A stretch of DNA of 64,000 nucleotides from Enterocloster aldenensis. Its GTDB lineage: Bacteria > Bacillota > Clostridia > Lachnospirales > Lachnospiraceae. Under the pieces are notes generated by a model that was not told the origin of the DNA, ran no database searches, and saw only the letters and a program-made list of their open reading frames with translations. The stretch's first letter is position 1. Each line of letters starts with the position of its first letter. The stretch covers positions 1 to 64,000 of the forward strand of contig NZ_QVEX01000010.1 in NCBI RefSeq assembly GCF_003434055.1, in the 5' to 3' direction. Below are positions 26,174 to 37,655 of this stretch, in pieces. The translations under genes were made by a program, and so were the position numbers.

Positions 26174-26845
26174 TTACCCCATATAATCGCCGTTGTAAGA
26201 AACAATCACCGCGCTGTTGACACCGGGCATTTCCGAAAGGATATTGATAAAATCAGTATCATCATCCTTAAGCCGCACTTCAATGTTCAGCTCGATAGCG
26301 CCCTTAACAGCGGATTTGCTCTTAATGGTTGTTTTGGTTACATTTTTGGAGAGGAAATCTTTTGCCTTCATTTCCACGTCATGGCCCGTGCAGCTGAGCA
26401 CCACTATGTAGGGATGCGTATTAGAAGACTTATTGACAAATACCAGCAGGATGATACCGATGCAGACACTGCTGATGACAGCAAGAGGAATCATGCCCGC
26501 TGCCAGAATAATACCTGCGCCGATGGCCCAGAACAGGAACGCAATGTCCAGCGGGTCCTTGATGGCGGTACGGAAACGGACAATGGAAAGAGCGCCCACC
26601 ATACCAAGGGACAGGACAACATTGGAAGTCACGGCAAGGATGACCGTTGCCGTAATCATGGTCAAGGCAATCAGAGTGGTGCCGAAGCCTGCGGAATACA
26701 TCACGCCCCGGTAGGTTTTCTTGTAAACAAGGAAAATGAACAGACCAACGCCAAAGGACAGCAGGATGGTCAAAATCATGTCAAAGACACTGATAGAGGA
26801 TACTTTTTCTAAAAAGCTGGATTTAAATATATCGTTAAAAGTCAT
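26174..26845 (-). CDS. DUF4956 membrane protein
   Basis: 223 aa with three to four transmembrane helices in residues about 20-145 and a soluble C-terminal domain of about 75 residues. The segment 'VGALSIVRFRTAIKDPLDI' near residue 85 is the family hallmark (RFRTxxKDP). The C-terminal part (KSAVKGAIELNIEVRLKD) looks like an alpha-beta domain similar to those in MgtC-like proteins. Function is not established. It lies between the CotH and VTC genes, with only 3 nt to CotH. Confidence 0.88.
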   Translation of the reverse strand: MTFNDIFKSSFLEKVSSISVFDMILTILLSFGVGLFIFLVYKKTYRGVMYSAGFGTTLIALTMITATVILAVTSNVVLSLGMVGALSIVRFRTAIKDPLDIAFLFWAIGAGIILAAGMIPLAVISSVCIGIILLVFVNKSSNTHPYIVVLSCTGHDVEMKAKDFLSKNVTKTTIKSKSAVKGAIELNIEVRLKDDDTDFINILSEMPGVNSAVIVSYNGDYMG

Positions 26846-26875
26846 GGTTTGGGTTCTCCTTATTCCATTTTATTT

Positions 26876-27547
26876 TTAATCATACACGCGGCAGGCAGCA
26901 TATTTGGAATAGGCCGTGCCGTGCCTTTCCCCAAGCTGCACCATGTCGCGGACCACATCCGGCAGATAATTGTCCCATTTCACTTCCAGGATACAGGGGG
27001 AACCGGCAGCCGGTATAGTGATGCAATCAGGATTTAAGAAATCCGTGCAGCCAAGGGCGGTACGGATATTGTAATCCAGCGTCACACGGACATTGCCGGG
27101 GACGAATACAAAAGGCTCACGGGTGTAATCCACAATCACCTTTGCCGCCAGGCCTTCATTGCGAAGACAGGTATAAAATCTCAGGATCACTTCATCGGTG
27201 CTGGCAGCCATCCAGTGAATATCACCGCCCGCAATCTGACAAGCCTGGGCCTGGGTCAGCAGGGCGGACTCCTTATACCCCAGTCCGCTGCATTTGAACT
27301 TCCGCTCCAGGCGGATTACAGACGGATCATTGTTATACATACGAATCCGGTACTTTTCCCGGCGGCTCACGCCGTCCAGCTTTTCCCGCAGGGCTTTGTC
27401 GTCCGGATTGTCAAAGTACAGGCTTCGGATTTCATATTGTCCGTCTATGGCATGGCTGTCCGGCGCCATCACCGCCCTCAGCCTTTGCCGCAGGATCAGC
27501 ATATCCAGATTGCTGATTTCATGCTTTACTTCATGTCTGTATTGCAT
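26876..27547 (-). CDS. VTC domain (polyphosphate polymerase-like) protein
   Basis: 223 aa forming one VTC/CYTH-type tunnel domain. It starts 'YRHEVKHEIS', has the paired strand 'EIRSLYFDNPDDKALREKLD' and basic strands 'REKYRIRMYNND' and 'IRLERKFKCSG'. It ends with 'ILEVKWDNYLPD', whose Glu and Lys fit the active site. In yeast VTC4 such domains make polyphosphate from ATP. In bacteria next to CotH and DUF4956 the product is unknown. GAAAGGAGG precedes the ATG. Confidence 0.87.
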   Translation of the reverse strand: MQYRHEVKHEISNLDMLILRQRLRAVMAPDSHAIDGQYEIRSLYFDNPDDKALREKLDGVSRREKYRIRMYNNDPSVIRLERKFKCSGLGYKESALLTQAQACQIAGGDIHWMAASTDEVILRFYTCLRNEGLAAKVIVDYTREPFVFVPGNVRVTLDYNIRTALGCTDFLNPDCITIPAAGSPCILEVKWDNYLPDVVRDMVQLGERHGTAYSKYAACRVYD

Positions 27548-27607
27548 GCAGCATTCCTCCTTTCTATGCAGCCATTATAAAACCCTAACCTATGAGCAAC
27601 ATTAGAA

Positions 27608-27643
27608 AGACCTTCCCGTTTGTGAATCCTTGCGGGAAGGTCT
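27608..27643 (-). terminator. Terminator after the sensor kinase gene
   Basis: A perfect 11-bp stem (AGACCTTCCCG / CGGGAAGGTCT) with a 14-base loop is followed on the minus strand by TTTCTAAT, 23 nt after the kinase stop codon. It separates the two-component genes from the VTC gene, which must therefore have its own promoter. Confidence 0.75.
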
Positions 27644-27665
27644 GTGAATATTTTGTGAAGTTGTA

Positions 27666-28877
27666 TTAAAAGCGGGCAGTGAAGCGGATGGTCCCGGTCT
27701 CTGTGTACTCTGCTGTCAGCGTTCCGCCAAATGCCTGTGCAATGGCACGGGCGGCAGAAAGGCCAATCCCATACCCGGAGACTGTGCTGCTTTGGGTTCT
27801 GGCGCTGTCCCCCCGGAAAAACCGCTCAAAGAGCCGTTCCGGGTCAGAATTGCCGGGAGTATCGCAAGTGTTTTCTTCTGCAATTACAATATGTCCCCCA
27901 TCGCCCGTCACGGAAAAACGGATTATCCCATCCTTCGGGGTGTATTTAACCGCATTGTCAAGTAGAATGGAGATCATTTGGGAAAATGTATCCCTGTGCG
28001 CCTGCATGAAAACATGGGGCTGGATTTTTACGGACAGCGAAATCTGTTTCTCTGCCGCGGCATCTTCCCAGGACGGCAGCATCCCGTTCATCAGCCCGCT
28101 TATATCAACCCGTTCTGTGGGCAGCTTCGTTTCCTCGTCCAGCCTGGCCAGCGTCAGAAGATTTGTCATCAGCACATTCAGCCGCTGGGTCTGAAGCCGG
28201 ATGTTTCTGCTGTACTTGCTTTCTCCGTAAATCAGAGTTGCCGCGTCATTGTTGGACTGGATGATTGCAAGGGGTGTTTTCAATTCATGGCCGGCGTTTG
28301 TGATGAACTGCTTCTGCTTTTCCATACCTGCCAGGATGGGACGGACCACCTGCCCGGAAAGCGGGATAACAAACAGAAGAATCACAAGCCAGCATATAAG
28401 GGCAATGGCAGAGGAAATGCTCAGGGCCATCACACACATCCGAAATTGGCCGGATATATCCATAAAGAAAATCAAACGGTCTGCCCCGGACTGCTTTACT
28501 TCATATTTGTACCCTTCAATCTTGCCCGAGGCACCGGTAATCTGCCCGGCATATTGGGCTGCCTGCTCCGCGCTGACAGATGATATATGATCGATGTTCA
28601 CATCCAGAACCGTTCCGTCCCGGGCCGTGCGCACCATAAAAAAACGGGCCGACTGGATGATGTCCATATCCATGGGCGGGGCAAAGGGCATTGGCCTGGG
28701 CGGTTCCACCGGCGGAAATTTTCCTCCCCCGCCGGCAAGGGTGTGCAGAACAACGCTTGACTGGCTGTCCAAAATAATCCAGCTAAGGCCGCTGATGGCT
28801 CCAACCAATACCACCAGCAGGATGGTGACCGCGGACATGGCAAAGACAATGAACTTTTTTCTCAGCGTTTTTTTCAT
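27666..28877 (-). CDS. Sensor histidine kinase (OmpR-partner type)
   Basis: 403 aa. TM1 lies at about residues 12-36, an extracytoplasmic sensor of about 120 residues contains a Pro-rich stretch (PPVEPPRPMPFAPP), and TM2 is at about 150-175. The H-box is 'NAGHELKTPLAII' near residue 195, the N-box 'ILLDNAVKYTPKDG' near 310, and the G-box 'GYGIGLSAARAIAQAFGG' near 365. It autophosphorylates on the H-box His and passes the phosphate to the response regulator whose gene overlaps it by 4 nt. The signal is unknown. Its neighbours suggest the VTC/CotH cluster as a possible target. Confidence 0.93.
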   Translation of the reverse strand: MKKTLRKKFIVFAMSAVTILLVVLVGAISGLSWIILDSQSSVVLHTLAGGGGKFPPVEPPRPMPFAPPMDMDIIQSARFFMVRTARDGTVLDVNIDHISSVSAEQAAQYAGQITGASGKIEGYKYEVKQSGADRLIFFMDISGQFRMCVMALSISSAIALICWLVILLFVIPLSGQVVRPILAGMEKQKQFITNAGHELKTPLAIIQSNNDAATLIYGESKYSRNIRLQTQRLNVLMTNLLTLARLDEETKLPTERVDISGLMNGMLPSWEDAAAEKQISLSVKIQPHVFMQAHRDTFSQMISILLDNAVKYTPKDGIIRFSVTGDGGHIVIAEENTCDTPGNSDPERLFERFFRGDSARTQSSTVSGYGIGLSAARAIAQAFGGTLTAEYTETGTIRFTARF

Positions 28878-29548
28878 GACGGCATCTCCAACCGGTAGCC
28901 TATATTGCGCTTAGACACAATCTCCACCGTTGATTCCATGGCCAGGAGACGTTTGCGCAAATAGGAAATATAGAGCCAGACGCTGTTGATATCCGTTTCC
29001 GCATCATACCCCCACGCCTTAATCAGCAAATCCTCCGAGGAAAGGAAGATATTGTAGTTTATCATCAGCTGCTCCATAAGCCGGTATTCCTGTTTGGGCA
29101 GCACAAAATCCGTATTGCCGCAGGAAAGCGTGCCGGACTGAATGTTCAGCGTCAAATCGCCAAAGGACAGCAAATCCGGGCGGAACTCCTCCCGCCTGCG
29201 CAGCATGGCACGGACACGGGCCAGCAGCTCCCCCATGTCAAAGGGCTTGGGCAGATAATCGTCCGCCCCTGCATCCAGTCCCCGGATGCGGTCATCCACC
29301 TGCGTCTTAGCGGTCAGCAGCAAAATCGGCGTTTTGCATCTGTTGTTCCGCAGGGCGGAAAGAACCTCGATTCCATCCCTCTTGGGCATCATAATATCCA
29401 GAATGATTCCATCATAATCGCCGGACACGGCATAATCATAGGCGTCCTCCCCATTATACACGGCATCAACAATATATTTGTGGTAAGACAGGATGTCCAC
29501 CACCGCTTCGGAAAGCGAGCGTTCATCCTCGGCATAAAGCAGCTTCAT
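28874..29548 (-). CDS. OmpR-family response regulator
   Basis: 224 aa. The receiver domain spans residues 1-115, with acidic pocket residues near 8-9 (YAEDE), the phosphoacceptor Asp in 'GIILDIMMPKRDG' near residue 51, and Lys in 'YLPKPFDMGEL' near 101. The C-terminal winged helix (about 128-222) includes 'LLIKAWGYDAETDINSVWLY'. GGGAGG precedes the ATG. It is the first gene of the two-component pair. Confidence 0.95.
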   Translation of the reverse strand: MKLLYAEDERSLSEAVVDILSYHKYIVDAVYNGEDAYDYAVSGDYDGIILDIMMPKRDGIEVLSALRNNRCKTPILLLTAKTQVDDRIRGLDAGADDYLPKPFDMGELLARVRAMLRRREEFRPDLLSFGDLTLNIQSGTLSCGNTDFVLPKQEYRLMEQLMINYNIFLSSEDLLIKAWGYDAETDINSVWLYISYLRKRLLAMESTVEIVSKRNIGYRLEMPS

Positions 29549-29829
29549 AACGTCCTCCCTGGGAAAGATGATTTCATTTTGATAATGATACCATATAAGT
29601 GTGAAAATTTCGCATTTTGCAGGTAAAAAGGTAAAATATATTTTTATATTAGCAGACGAAACTTAGATTAGCATAGGAAAAATGCCGCCGCTGTGAAAAA
29701 CAGCAAACATAAAAGGAAGGCTGTCACGACAAATGGCATTTACTTATTAACGCCCTGTCCTAACACACTAGGCAGTGCTGGCAGTATCGTTTCTGGTCGG
29801 ATGGAGTACTAGCTTCTGATTAACAAAAA

Positions 29830-29858
29830 TGACCAGACAGATTCAATACTGCCGGTCA
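29830..29858 (-). terminator. Probable terminator of the SUKH gene
   Basis: An imperfect hairpin with outer TGACC/GGTCA arms is followed on the minus strand by TTTTTG. It lies about 100 nt past the stop at 29956. The stem is weak beyond the outer 5 bp. Confidence 0.5.
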
Positions 29859-29955
29859 CTTTTATTGTGTATAATCATACTTGATTGTCTCTTAAATTTA
29901 TGTAAGCCGATAACTTCTTTCTTTTCTGTAAACTTGAATTAATAATTTAAGCTGA

Positions 29956-30453
29956 TTATGAATAATGAAGCCAAAAAGCCGTGTTAAATCCAATTCCTTT
30001 AACAAGAAAATCAGTCAGTGTATCGGCAATCTTATCAGCATTTTCAAAATATATTGCACTATCTTCTGCCACATAAAGTCCAAAACCTTCTTTACCCTGT
30101 CCGTAAAAATAATGCAGGTCACCTAAATCATTCCCAATCAGCCAAATCTGGTCAATAATACCGTTGCTATCAGTGTAAGAATATATTTCTTCGTATTCTG
30201 GTCGCATTTTTAATGCCTGTTGTGCCGAATAAATTTGCATGGAGTAAATATTATCTTTTATCTTTATCCCAAGCTCTAAGCCAACATTCCCATCATCTGT
30301 ATTTCCGGAAATCATCTTTAGAAAATCAATATAATCCTCCGGCAACAAGATGGGAGAAGTCTCTGCTAATTCTCTGACTATATCTTCCCCTCCATCGAAA
30401 GGAGTTCCACCAATTATCTGTATCTTTTCATTTAGACATTCCAATAGATTCAT
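29956..30453 (-). CDS. SMI1/KNR4 (SUKH) family protein, likely orphan immunity protein
   Basis: 165 aa. It has the SUKH pattern: an N-terminal helix, 'ILLPEDYIDFLKMISGNTDD' (the conserved LP.DY..FL…NG-like element), and 'IWLIGNDLGDLHYFYG' (the GnDxGd core) near residue 105. SUKH proteins bind and neutralise toxins in polymorphic toxin and contact-inhibition systems. No toxin gene is visible nearby. With the DUF6881 gene upstream it looks like the immunity end of a lost toxin locus. AAAGGG precedes the ATG. Confidence 0.82.
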   Translation of the reverse strand: MNLLECLNEKIQIIGGTPFDGGEDIVRELAETSPILLPEDYIDFLKMISGNTDDGNVGLELGIKIKDNIYSMQIYSAQQALKMRPEYEEIYSYTDSNGIIDQIWLIGNDLGDLHYFYGQGKEGFGLYVAEDSAIYFENADKIADTLTDFLVKGIGFNTAFWLHYS

Positions 30454-30507
30454 TTATAATACCCTTTCATTGCTTCCGATTGGTTCAACTTTCCGACAAA
30501 AAGGAAG

Positions 30508-30823
30508 TTAAGCAGCAATCAGGCTTCCGCTATAGATTCCAGTATTCCATATTTCCTCAAATTTTTCTTTAGAAATAATGATTGCATAAAAGCCTTCCCC
30601 CCCAAACCTTTGCGTTAAGTTCATCAACTGTTGGGATTGGACACGCTTCTATAACATCACAATATAAATCTTTATAAATCTTTACCATCCTGTTCACAAA
30701 GACCTCTATGGCTCTTAAGGCAAAGCGGTCATCATCCAAATTGACTTCATAAAAATATACCATAGGCATATCATCAGATTCATATTCCATGAATAACTGT
30801 ATATACTCATTATTACTTCCCAT
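30508..30823 (-). pseudogene. DUF6881-like gene, frameshifted in a G7 tract
   Basis: Reading from ATG 30823 (GTGAGGTG upstream) gives 'YIQLFMEYESDDMPMVYFYE … CPIPTVDELNAKVWG', the DUF6881 pattern. A homopolymer of seven G (30597-30603) then shifts the frame, giving a short wrong tail that stops at 30569. With six G the frame continues as 'EGFYAIIISKEKFEEIWN', the expected C-terminus, to a TAA at 30508. DUF6881 proteins are commonly found in toxin-immunity arrays. This could be a true mutation, slippage-based on/off switching or a sequencing error. Confidence 0.7.
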
Positions 30824-31009
30824 TGATAAACACCTCACTATCAATTCCAGTTTCCAATATGTGCTGCATCCTCGCCGTATCGGGTCATACCAAGCATCCG
30901 TTTCAACTCCATCCACAAAATATCCAATGTTCAGTCTCTGGCTGACCTGACATTTTACACCATAACCTCACTACCCGGTCCCATATCTATGAAAGGCAAA
31001 AATTGGGGG

Positions 31010-31036
31010 AAAAATCGGCCTTTTGGCCTGATTTTT
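31010..31036. terminator. Bidirectional terminator
   Basis: AAAAATCGGCC-TTTT-GGCCTGATTTTT is a GC core flanked by an A run and a T run, with one bulged base. It works as an intrinsic terminator on either strand. It sits between the immunity-gene remnants and the metallo-beta-lactamase-fold remnant. Confidence 0.8.
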
Positions 31037-31262
31037 CCTCGGTTTCTTTCCAAAGGCCAGTATGTCTTGTGGTTTAACCCCTCTGTTTCCCTTTCAAAAC
31101 ACAATTTCGCATCATTATTACTACTTCGACATTTGTTGAGTGGATAATAATGATGGATAAAAGACAGAGTTAGGTCTGGGTGTATTGTACTTTTATTATA
31201 AAATACTATAATCACGATTATAAGTTTTCTATGTATTGCAGTAGCAGTCCCTTTAAACTGAA

Positions 31263-31630
31263 TTATCCCTCATCTTGGAGGTAAATCACATTTTTATCGT
31301 TTCTTATGTCTCTATCTAAAGCTTTATTTAAAAAGGTTCCATAGTTAAACCACATTTCATTCACTATATTAAAATCAAACTCTCTAGATGTAAATAATTT
31401 AAGAATACCACTTATTTGATCTGAATCTGTATGCGTTAAAATCAAAAGATTAATTTTGCTTTTTTCCTCTACAATTTTTTTGAAAATTTAACTAATTGTC
31501 TGTAGCATTCTCTTCCAATCCCACCATCTATTAAAATATAATTACTCATTTCTTTCCCATAAGTTATAATTATAGAATTGATCATACAAAAAAACATCAG
31601 AAAACAAGTTTCATATACTATATAACTTAT
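31263..31630 (-). pseudogene. Broken metallo-beta-lactamase-fold hydrolase (ComEC-like) fragment
   Basis: Two frames form one N-terminal MBL domain. 'MINSIIITYGKEMSNYILID' and 'GGIGRECYRQLVKFSKK' in the first are continued after a shift by 'INLLILTHTDSDQISGILKL' in the second. HTDSDQISG corresponds to the metal motif HxDxDH, with the last His replaced by Gln. The shift lies in an A7 tract (31485-31491); one more A would restore the frame. The C-terminal half of the domain is missing. Confidence 0.65.
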
Positions 31631-31639
31631 TAAACCGCG

Positions 31640-32256
31640 CTTTACTGCTCATATCCCACCATCTCTAGTTCCACATCAATCTAATTACGTTTTTCTATAA
31701 GAGAAGCAGAGCCCATGTCGCTGTCCACCAGGACTTTACACAACATATATCTCTGCCTCTTTCATTCATATATTTAATTATCTAATTTACGGAATTCCTT
31801 CTGTCCCAAATATTCTACTATTGCTTACAGAACTCCAGTTCATACAGTTTTAGATTTACTTTAATACATTAGATAGCAGTATGTTTGGACAAAAGCACAA
31901 TGCTTTCGCAATTTATTGTTGTTCTATAACAGATATTACTTCCTCCTATTATCCCCTCTTTAGTACCTAAGAATAATGCTTTTCCATCAGCTGCCAACTA
32001 AAAAAGCTTATTGACTTCAGGCACTTCTGAAATGTGTCTTCACTGCTGATGTACCAAAGCATCCCACTTGTATCAGCTTCTTTGGGTTAACAATTAGTGA
32101 AAAGCACGTTATGTATTATACCATGTCGGCAGGTGTGGAATATGTAATAAATTGGGGGGACATCAGTATAATATCTGGATAAAAGTGAGCCATATCGACA
32201 TTATGTCCTGATTTCTCATATCCTCAATATATCAGTCTACAATTATTATCCAATCC
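31640..32256. other. AT-rich decayed region, no recognised gene
   Basis: Many stops in all frames. Short coherent stretches exist (for example VLVDSDMGSASLIEKRN on the minus strand near 31690-31740) but cannot be assigned. I see no array or RNA gene. Confidence 0.5.
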
Positions 32257-32286
32257 ATGATCCCAATTTGTATGTATATCAAAATT

Positions 32287-32595
32287 ATGCTAATATTACG
32301 ATATGAAAAGGGTGACAATAGGGAATCAATAAGACCTTCGTCTGATTTAAGAAACAGATATCAAGAATTATCTTCTATGACAAGGGAAACAGGGGAACCT
32401 ATCTTCATAACAGTCAATGGCCATGAAGACACTGTACTCATGGGACATGCACAGTATGGAAAAATGAAATCTGAACTTGAGTTATTGAATATGTTGGTTG
32501 AGACACAGGATGATGTAGATGATGGAAGAACCGCACCAATCCAGGATACATTTGATGATATCAGAAAGGCCCTCCTAGCAAGGAAATATAAATGA
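32287..32595 (+). CDS. Phd/YefM-family antitoxin
   Basis: About 102 aa from ATG 32287 (the frame is open from 32257). The core reads 'IRPSSDLRNRYQELSSMTRE', then 'PIFITVNGHEDTVLMGHAQY'. This is the N-terminal DNA-binding fold of Phd/YefM antitoxins, here with the usual RPSSDLRN opening of the Clostridia subgroup. The C-terminal tail is acidic and probably binds toxin. Homologues normally begin right before 'IRPSSD', so the native start may have been lost and the upstream residues be non-native. The stop codon overlaps the ATG of the broken toxin (ATGA). Confidence 0.8.
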   Translation: MLILRYEKGDNRESIRPSSDLRNRYQELSSMTRETGEPIFITVNGHEDTVLMGHAQYGKMKSELELLNMLVETQDDVDDGRTAPIQDTFDDIRKALLARKYK

Positions 32596-32905
32596 TATAT
32601 GACATAATACGAACTGATACTGCTGACAGGCGCTATGGTACCTGCTTTTCTATATAGCAGAAGATTCAGGGGACGCAGACATCGCCCTTGCCTATTTAGG
32701 CAAAATAGAACATGCCATTGAACTGCTTGCAGAGCAGCCTTACCATGGCGTAAAAGCGAAACACACCGCTTTACGCAGAATGGGGTTCCGTATGGTAATC
32801 ATTGAAAACCACTTGATTTTTTATAAAGTAAGGGAACGGGACTATATGGTGATTATATATGCCATTGTGGATGCCCGGCGGGATTATGCTAATATCGTTA
32901 TCTAA
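32592..32905 (+). pseudogene. Frameshifted ParE/RelE-type toxin
   Basis: The gene opens 'MIYDIIRTDTADRRYG' from an ATG that overlaps the antitoxin stop. After a frame change near 32640 it continues 'LFYIAEDSGDADIALAYLGK' … 'GFRMVIIENHLIFYKV' … 'YAIVDARRDYANIVI', stopping at 32903-32905. These are the ordered elements of ParE-type toxins, including the conserved RR.Y near the end. The shift leaves only about 20 native residues, so the toxin is presumably inactive while the antitoxin stays open. Confidence 0.82.
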
Positions 32906-32976
32906 TAACTATACCTATATATAGTGTCTCATGTTATGGCAGATAATAATCACTCCTTTTTTCCCTTCAGAAATAA

Positions 32977-33029
32977 GATAAGGATTCTAAACCAAGAAAT
33001 CAGAAACACTTGGCATTAGAATCCTTATC
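32977..33029 (+). terminator. Terminator of the toxin-antitoxin operon
   Basis: A perfect 14-bp stem (GATAAGGATTCTAA / TTAGAATCCTTATC) with an inner CCAAG/CTTGG pair is followed by CTGTTTTTG. It lies about 70 nt past the toxin remnant. Confidence 0.85.
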
Positions 33030-33270
33030 CTGTTTTTGTGAGACTATACGTTATTGGTTCCCTAACCGGTCTTTTAAAAGTGCCCACTATGCTATTGAAG
33101 TTACCCGCATATTCTCCTTCTTTTTCTTCCTTTTTTCCCGGCAGCTTGTGATACTCACAATTTACTCTTCTCTCAGTAACCTTGCCGCCACCGCCAAACC
33201 GATTCCCATTGTGCTACTACTCTTTTTCCTGACTATTCCATAATTTCCTCGTCGTCCAGATTCGTTTCTA

Positions 33271-35184
33271 TTACAGTCCCAACGCCAGCTGCGTTGCTTC
33301 ATAGATTGCCTTCTTCGCGTCCCCGGCTGCCAGAGCATCCCCAATACGATACGCCTCTATTCCCAAACCGTCCATCTGCTCATAAAGTTCTGTATTAGCT
33401 TTCGCTCCAAATGCAAGAATCATTGCATCATATCCGGTCAGCTGTTTTGTTACTCCATCCTGGGTATACTCAATCCCATCCCTGTTAATCTTTAAAACCC
33501 TGCTGTTAAGGACAAAACATACGCCAAGCGCTTCCAGATGGCTGACTAATCTGGTCCGCACTTTCTTCGGAGCCGATGGCGCGGCCTGGCTTAACATATC
33601 CACCAGGGTCACATGATTCCCCTGTTCACAGAGAAATTCCGCTGTTTCGGCCCCCACCAGCCCGGCTCCCAGTACCATCAGTTTCTTTCCTGTAAATTGC
33701 TTCTCGCATCTTAAGATATCCTGTGCCAGGCAAACCTGCCCACCATCAACTCCTTCAATGGATGGCACTAGGGGAACTGCCCCCACAGCCAGGATGACCA
33801 GGTCGAATCCCTCCTGTTTCAAACATCCCAGGTCAGCTTCTACCCCATAGACCACTTCGGCTCCATACTTTTTACAGAATTCCAGATATGTACTGATGGT
33901 CTTGCCTAAATCCTGCTTCATAGAAGGGATGCTGGCCAGACGGTACTGGCCTCCTGCTGTCTGTTCCTTTTCAAACACCTTAACCTGGTGCCCCCGTTTT
34001 GCAAGTATCCATGCCGCCTGAAGGCCAGCCGGCCCAGCACCCACAATGCCAATCCGCTTCTTCTGGTCTGCCGTCTTGATGTTCCAGATTCCCTCTTTTC
34101 CGCTGAACGGATTCATCATGCAGGAAGTGCCGTTTCCTTCCTCAAAGGACTCGCTATAAAAACAGCGTTGCAGACAGCCTGTGCATGTATATAGTTCCTT
34201 CAGCCTTCCTTCCCTGACCTTTACGGGAAAATGCGGATCACAGATAGACTGACGGCCTAATGCCACAAAGTCAGCACTGCCGGAAGCAAGAACACCGGCA
34301 GCCTGGGATGGATCGTTGATCCTGCCTACTCCAATGACCGGAATTCCCAATACAGACTTAACCTTTTTGACATTTTCCATATTAAATGCGGTTTTTGTGT
34401 AATACGGCTGGATTGGATCTCCACAGGAGATATGGACCGCATCCGCTCCCGCTGCCTCAAACAGCATGGCCTGGGCGGCTGCGTCCTCAATACTGTTTCC
34501 GCCATGAAATCCTTCCTCTCCGCTGGTCCTGACACATACCGGAAAATCATTTCCGCACGCGGCCTTTACCGCGCATATCATTTCGCAGACAATACGGGCG
34601 CGGTTGGTAACGCTGCCACCATATTCATCTACCCTTTTATTTACGCCTTTGGATAAAAACTGGGCCAGCAGGTAACCATGGGCGCCATGAATCTCAACAC
34701 CGTCAACCCCCGCTTGCTTTGCACGCTCTGCCGCCTTGACAAATTTATGGATAACCGTTCTGACTTCCTCTCCTGTCAACGCATGTACGTTCTCCGCCTT
34801 TCCGGGTGCCGTCAGGTGACTGGCCCCCACGGCGGGTAGCACGGTTGTTCCAACTCCCTGGAGACGGCCCGCGTGATGGAGCTGGGCAAAAACCAAGCCT
34901 CCTTCGCGGTGTATCCGGTCAGTCAGGGACGTGAGCATCGGAATAAAGCAGTCATCATAAATTCCCGCCTGGGTCCTGCTGGCCAGACCTTCCTCACTTA
35001 CGCAGAGATATTCCGTAATAATAAGGCCAAACCCCCCCTTTGCCCTCTCTCCATAATAGTTCAGGGCCTGTTTGCTAAACTGGTGTTCCGCCGTGGTATA
35101 ATGGCTGTCCATGGCCGGCATTACAAACCTATTCTTAATCTCCAGCTTTCCAATTTTTAATGGTTCAAATAATGCTTCATACAT
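33271..35184 (-). CDS. NADH:flavin oxidoreductase, BaiCD/2,4-dienoyl-CoA reductase type
   Basis: 637 aa. The FMN TIM barrel covers residues 1-340 (FEPLKIGKLEIKNRFVMPAM, 'GVEIHGAHGYLLAQFL', NKRVDEYGGS). A 4Fe-4S motif follows (CTGCLQRC plus a later TSC, near 350-370), then a Rossmann FAD/NADH part with 'GIVGAGPAGLQAAWILAKRG' near 387 and 'LMVLGAGLVGAETAEFL' near 500. The same three-part build occurs in BaiCD, daidzein reductase and FadH, which reduce C=C bonds conjugated to a carbonyl. It is the last gene of the large catabolic operon. The substrate is unknown. An enone of an aglycone is a plausible guess. Confidence 0.92.
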   Translation of the reverse strand: MYEALFEPLKIGKLEIKNRFVMPAMDSHYTTAEHQFSKQALNYYGERAKGGFGLIITEYLCVSEEGLASRTQAGIYDDCFIPMLTSLTDRIHREGGLVFAQLHHAGRLQGVGTTVLPAVGASHLTAPGKAENVHALTGEEVRTVIHKFVKAAERAKQAGVDGVEIHGAHGYLLAQFLSKGVNKRVDEYGGSVTNRARIVCEMICAVKAACGNDFPVCVRTSGEEGFHGGNSIEDAAAQAMLFEAAGADAVHISCGDPIQPYYTKTAFNMENVKKVKSVLGIPVIGVGRINDPSQAAGVLASGSADFVALGRQSICDPHFPVKVREGRLKELYTCTGCLQRCFYSESFEEGNGTSCMMNPFSGKEGIWNIKTADQKKRIGIVGAGPAGLQAAWILAKRGHQVKVFEKEQTAGGQYRLASIPSMKQDLGKTISTYLEFCKKYGAEVVYGVEADLGCLKQEGFDLVILAVGAVPLVPSIEGVDGGQVCLAQDILRCEKQFTGKKLMVLGAGLVGAETAEFLCEQGNHVTLVDMLSQAAPSAPKKVRTRLVSHLEALGVCFVLNSRVLKINRDGIEYTQDGVTKQLTGYDAMILAFGAKANTELYEQMDGLGIEAYRIGDALAAGDAKKAIYEATQLALGL

Positions 35185-35213
35185 CTTGTCTTCCTCCTGT
35201 TCAAAGAAGCCGT

Positions 35214-37642
<2,429 letters not shown>

Positions 37643-37655
37643 ACTGATTTTACCG

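Noticed and set aside
30955..31215. 86-codon minus-strand frame
   Set aside because: It covers a bidirectional terminator, has no ribosome site and no recognisable product.
33010..33243. 77-codon plus-strand frame
   Set aside because: It begins inside the terminator of the toxin-antitoxin operon and has a biased Phe/Leu composition from T-rich DNA. Probably not a gene.
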